A stretch of 33,035 nucleotides of DNA. Origin: a bacterium (GTDB taxonomy: Bacteria > Sysuimicrobiota > Sysuimicrobiia > Sysuimicrobiales > Segetimicrobiaceae). The DNA lies in assembly GCA_035703895.1 (NCBI GenBank), contig DASSXJ010000292.1:1-33035 (forward strand). Reading direction: 5' to 3'. A model generated the notes under the pieces. That model was not told the DNA's origin and ran no database searches. It worked only from the letters and a program-made list of their open reading frames with translations. Both the position numbers and the translations under genes were made by a program. Every line of letters starts with the position of its first letter. The stretch's first letter is position 1. Positions 31,972 to 33,035 of the stretch are shown one piece after another.

Positions 31972-32334
31972 ATGGAGTATTTCGTCGGCAAGCTGGGCGA
32001 CCTCGCCGAGCGAAGCTGCAGGCTGATTCAGGCCGGGGACACCGAGATCGGCGTGTTCCGGGTCAAGGGACAATTGCGCGCCTATGAGAACCGCTGCTTG
32101 CATCAGGGCGGGCCGGTCTGCCAAGGAGAGGTGCTCGGTAAACTGGAGCAAATCCTCGCGCCCGACAAGACGGCAATCGGTGAGCGCTTTTCTGAGAGCG
32201 AGATCCACGTCGTCTGTCCCTGGCACGGGTGGGAGTACGACCTGGAGAACGGTGCATGCGCCACCGACCGCAGGCTGAGGCTCCGGTCATTTCGTGTTGT
32301 CCTGCGTGAAGACGATGTCTATGTTCTGGTGTGA
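31972..32334 (+). CDS. Rieske-type [2Fe-2S] protein with an enlarged inter-motif loop
   Basis: A 120-residue soluble single-domain Rieske protein. The cluster ligands are Cys42 and His44 in RCLHQGG, and Cys82 and His85 in CPWHGWEYD. The gap between His44 and Cys82 is 37 residues, about twice the 15-17 of most Rieske ferredoxins. The extra sequence (GKLEQILAPDKTAIGERFSE) looks conserved-type rather than random. Such proteins pass electrons to oxygenases, but no oxygenase is encoded nearby. The ATG at 31972 lies 46 bp after the binding-protein gene and 33 bp before the next gene. Confidence 0.88.
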   Translation: MEYFVGKLGDLAERSCRLIQAGDTEIGVFRVKGQLRAYENRCLHQGGPVCQGEVLGKLEQILAPDKTAIGERFSESEIHVVCPWHGWEYDLENGACATDRRLRLRSFRVVLREDDVYVLV

Positions 32335-32367
32335 CTCGAGTCTGCGGGTACACCGCGGGGGTGCACG

Positions 32368-32697
32368 ATGGACGAACGACCGGCCGGCACGGGGTCGCCC
32401 GCGCCCGATGGCTCCCTCGAGGACCTGTCACGCGGCTTTTGCCGCCGCTTCGCGGATCCGGCCGTTCGCTCGACCGAACGACTCAGCGACGAGACGCTGC
32501 AGGACTTGATGGCGGCGGCGATCCATGCCTATGTGCAGCGGGTCGAGTCCCGCGAGACAGACGAGGTTCTACCGCCGTTCCGGCAGGATTCGGCCGTGAC
32601 GGCCACGGAGGTCGTCGTCCTGGTGACCGAGCTCATGAAGGCGGCAGACGTGGAAATATTTGAGCTCGGCATGTGGAAGGGCCTTGGCAAGATCTGA
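32368..32697 (+). CDS. Small helical protein of unknown function next to the Rieske gene
   Basis: A 109-residue acidic protein I cannot assign. It is predicted mostly helical: LEDLSRGFCRRFADP (18-31), LSDETLQDLMAAAIHAYVQRVE (39-60), and TATEVVVLVTELMKAADVEIFELGMW (78-103). It has no signal or membrane segment and only one Cys (25). The ATG at 32368 has a GGGGGTG stretch about 5 nt upstream. Its position directly after the Rieske gene suggests a small subunit or chaperone for the same complex (inferred). It appears to end the plus-strand module; a possible stem with ACTCAT/ATGAGT arms lies at 32716-32742 in the 167-bp gap that follows. Confidence 0.6.
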   Translation: MDERPAGTGSPAPDGSLEDLSRGFCRRFADPAVRSTERLSDETLQDLMAAAIHAYVQRVESRETDEVLPPFRQDSAVTATEVVVLVTELMKAADVEIFELGMWKGLGKI

Positions 32698-32864
32698 TCC
32701 GTCCGGCCGCGGACGACTCATCCTTCGCCGGCCGGCATGAGTTCTGTGCCCACCAGGGCCTGCGGTGACGACATGGCCGCAGGAAGGACGCTGCCTCCTT
32801 GCGACTTTGGCGCGGAGGGAGCGATCACCCTCGATCTGGGGGATGAACACGTGCCTCAGAAGAG

Positions 32865-33035
32865 TCACATCACCCGCAGCGCAAGTTCCCTCGCCCGATG
32901 ACAGCTGACGAGATGCCCCGGGGAGATCTCCTCGAGCACCGGGGCTTGGGTCCGGCACAGGTCGACGGCGTGCGGGCAGCGAGGGTGGAAATAGCAGCCG
33001 GACGGTGGGTTGGCCGGGTTTGCGACTTCGCCCTG
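32865..33035 (-). CDS. Second OppF/DppF-like ATP-binding protein, C-terminal fragment
   Basis: The last 56 codons plus stop of a minus-strand gene cut by the window edge. The fragment [26 protein letters not shown] is the oligo_HPY C-terminal region of peptide-transporter ATPases. It ends [19 protein letters not shown], closely like the C terminus of the OppF-like gene at 20613. It is therefore a paralogue, and a second peptide-type importer lies beyond the right end. Confidence 0.85.
   Translation of the reverse strand, partial: QGEVANPANPPSGCYFHPRCPHAVDLCRTQAPVLEEISPGHLVSCHRARELALRVM

Noticed and set aside
32698-32864. Possible gene or clear terminator in the gap after the Rieske module
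   Set aside because: No frame with a start and ribosome site is convincing. The ACTCAT/ATGAGT stem (32716-32742) has a long loop and no T run, so it is only mentioned.
1-33035. tRNA, rRNA, CRISPR arrays, insertion sequences
   Set aside because: No cloverleaf with GTTCRA arm, rRNA signature, regularly spaced direct repeat or transposase with inverted ends was seen. The only mobile-element trace is the decayed recombinase part at 18102.

Overview
This is a GC-rich, gene-dense bacterial chromosome segment with about 30 protein-coding genes. Many neighbours overlap by 1-20 nt, and no rRNA, tRNA, CRISPR array or insertion sequence is visible. The content fits a free-living, probably soil or sediment heterotroph: amino-acid catabolism, three ABC importer sets (branched-chain amino acid type, oligopeptide/oligosaccharide type, sulfonate/nitrate type), three ACMSD-like amidohydrolases, and a CtaG-type oxidase assembly factor that implies aerobic respiration. 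The high GC and gene mix recall uncultured lineages such as Rokubacteria, Chloroflexota or Armatimonadota-like groups. That placement is inference only; no phylogenetic marker here settles it.

Layout. 1-2965: tail of an MFS exporter, then (minus strand) delta-1-pyrroline-5-carboxylate dehydrogenase and a class I aminotransferase, plausibly a small amino-acid catabolic group. 3171-5442: a plus-strand operon of a Tyr/Pro/Gly/Phe-rich membrane protein, an OmpR-type response regulator and a histidine kinase with almost no extracytoplasmic sensor. 5447-6202: an SDR oxidoreductase. 6465-6533: a possible 22-residue membrane microprotein with a near-consensus ribosome binding site. 6571-13806 (minus): pyrB, a CtaG-like gene and a liv-type transporter (livG-livF-livJ-livH-livM) in tight succession. 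In this run livJ carries a 2-nt frameshift and livM lacks any ATG/GTG/TTG start at its proper N terminus.

13934-17945 (plus): an NTF2-like protein, amidohydrolase, SsuB-like ATPase, SsuC-like permease and second amidohydrolase. This transporter has no binding protein beside it. 18102-19076: an odd gene whose N-terminal half looks like a decayed tyrosine recombinase and whose C-terminal half looks like a DUF4145-type domain. 19083-20612: an M32 metallocarboxypeptidase. 20613-26961 (minus): a five-gene opp/dpp-type importer with a Tat-exported binding protein, a strong promoter followed at once by a terminator-like hairpin, and an intercistronic hairpin between binding protein and permease.

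27097-29127: three exported envelope-type proteins (CAP domain, LolA-like fold, WXXGXW repeats). 29268-32697: a plus-strand catabolic-looking module of an ABM-like protein, a third amidohydrolase, an SsuA/NMT1-like binding protein, an insertion-bearing Rieske protein and a 109-residue orphan. 32865-33035: the C terminus of a second OppF-type ATPase, so another peptide transporter begins beyond the right edge.

The most unusual items are the recombinase/DUF4145 chimera, the Rieske-amidohydrolase-binding protein module, the promoter-plus-hairpin leader of the opp operon, and the paired lesions in the liv operon.
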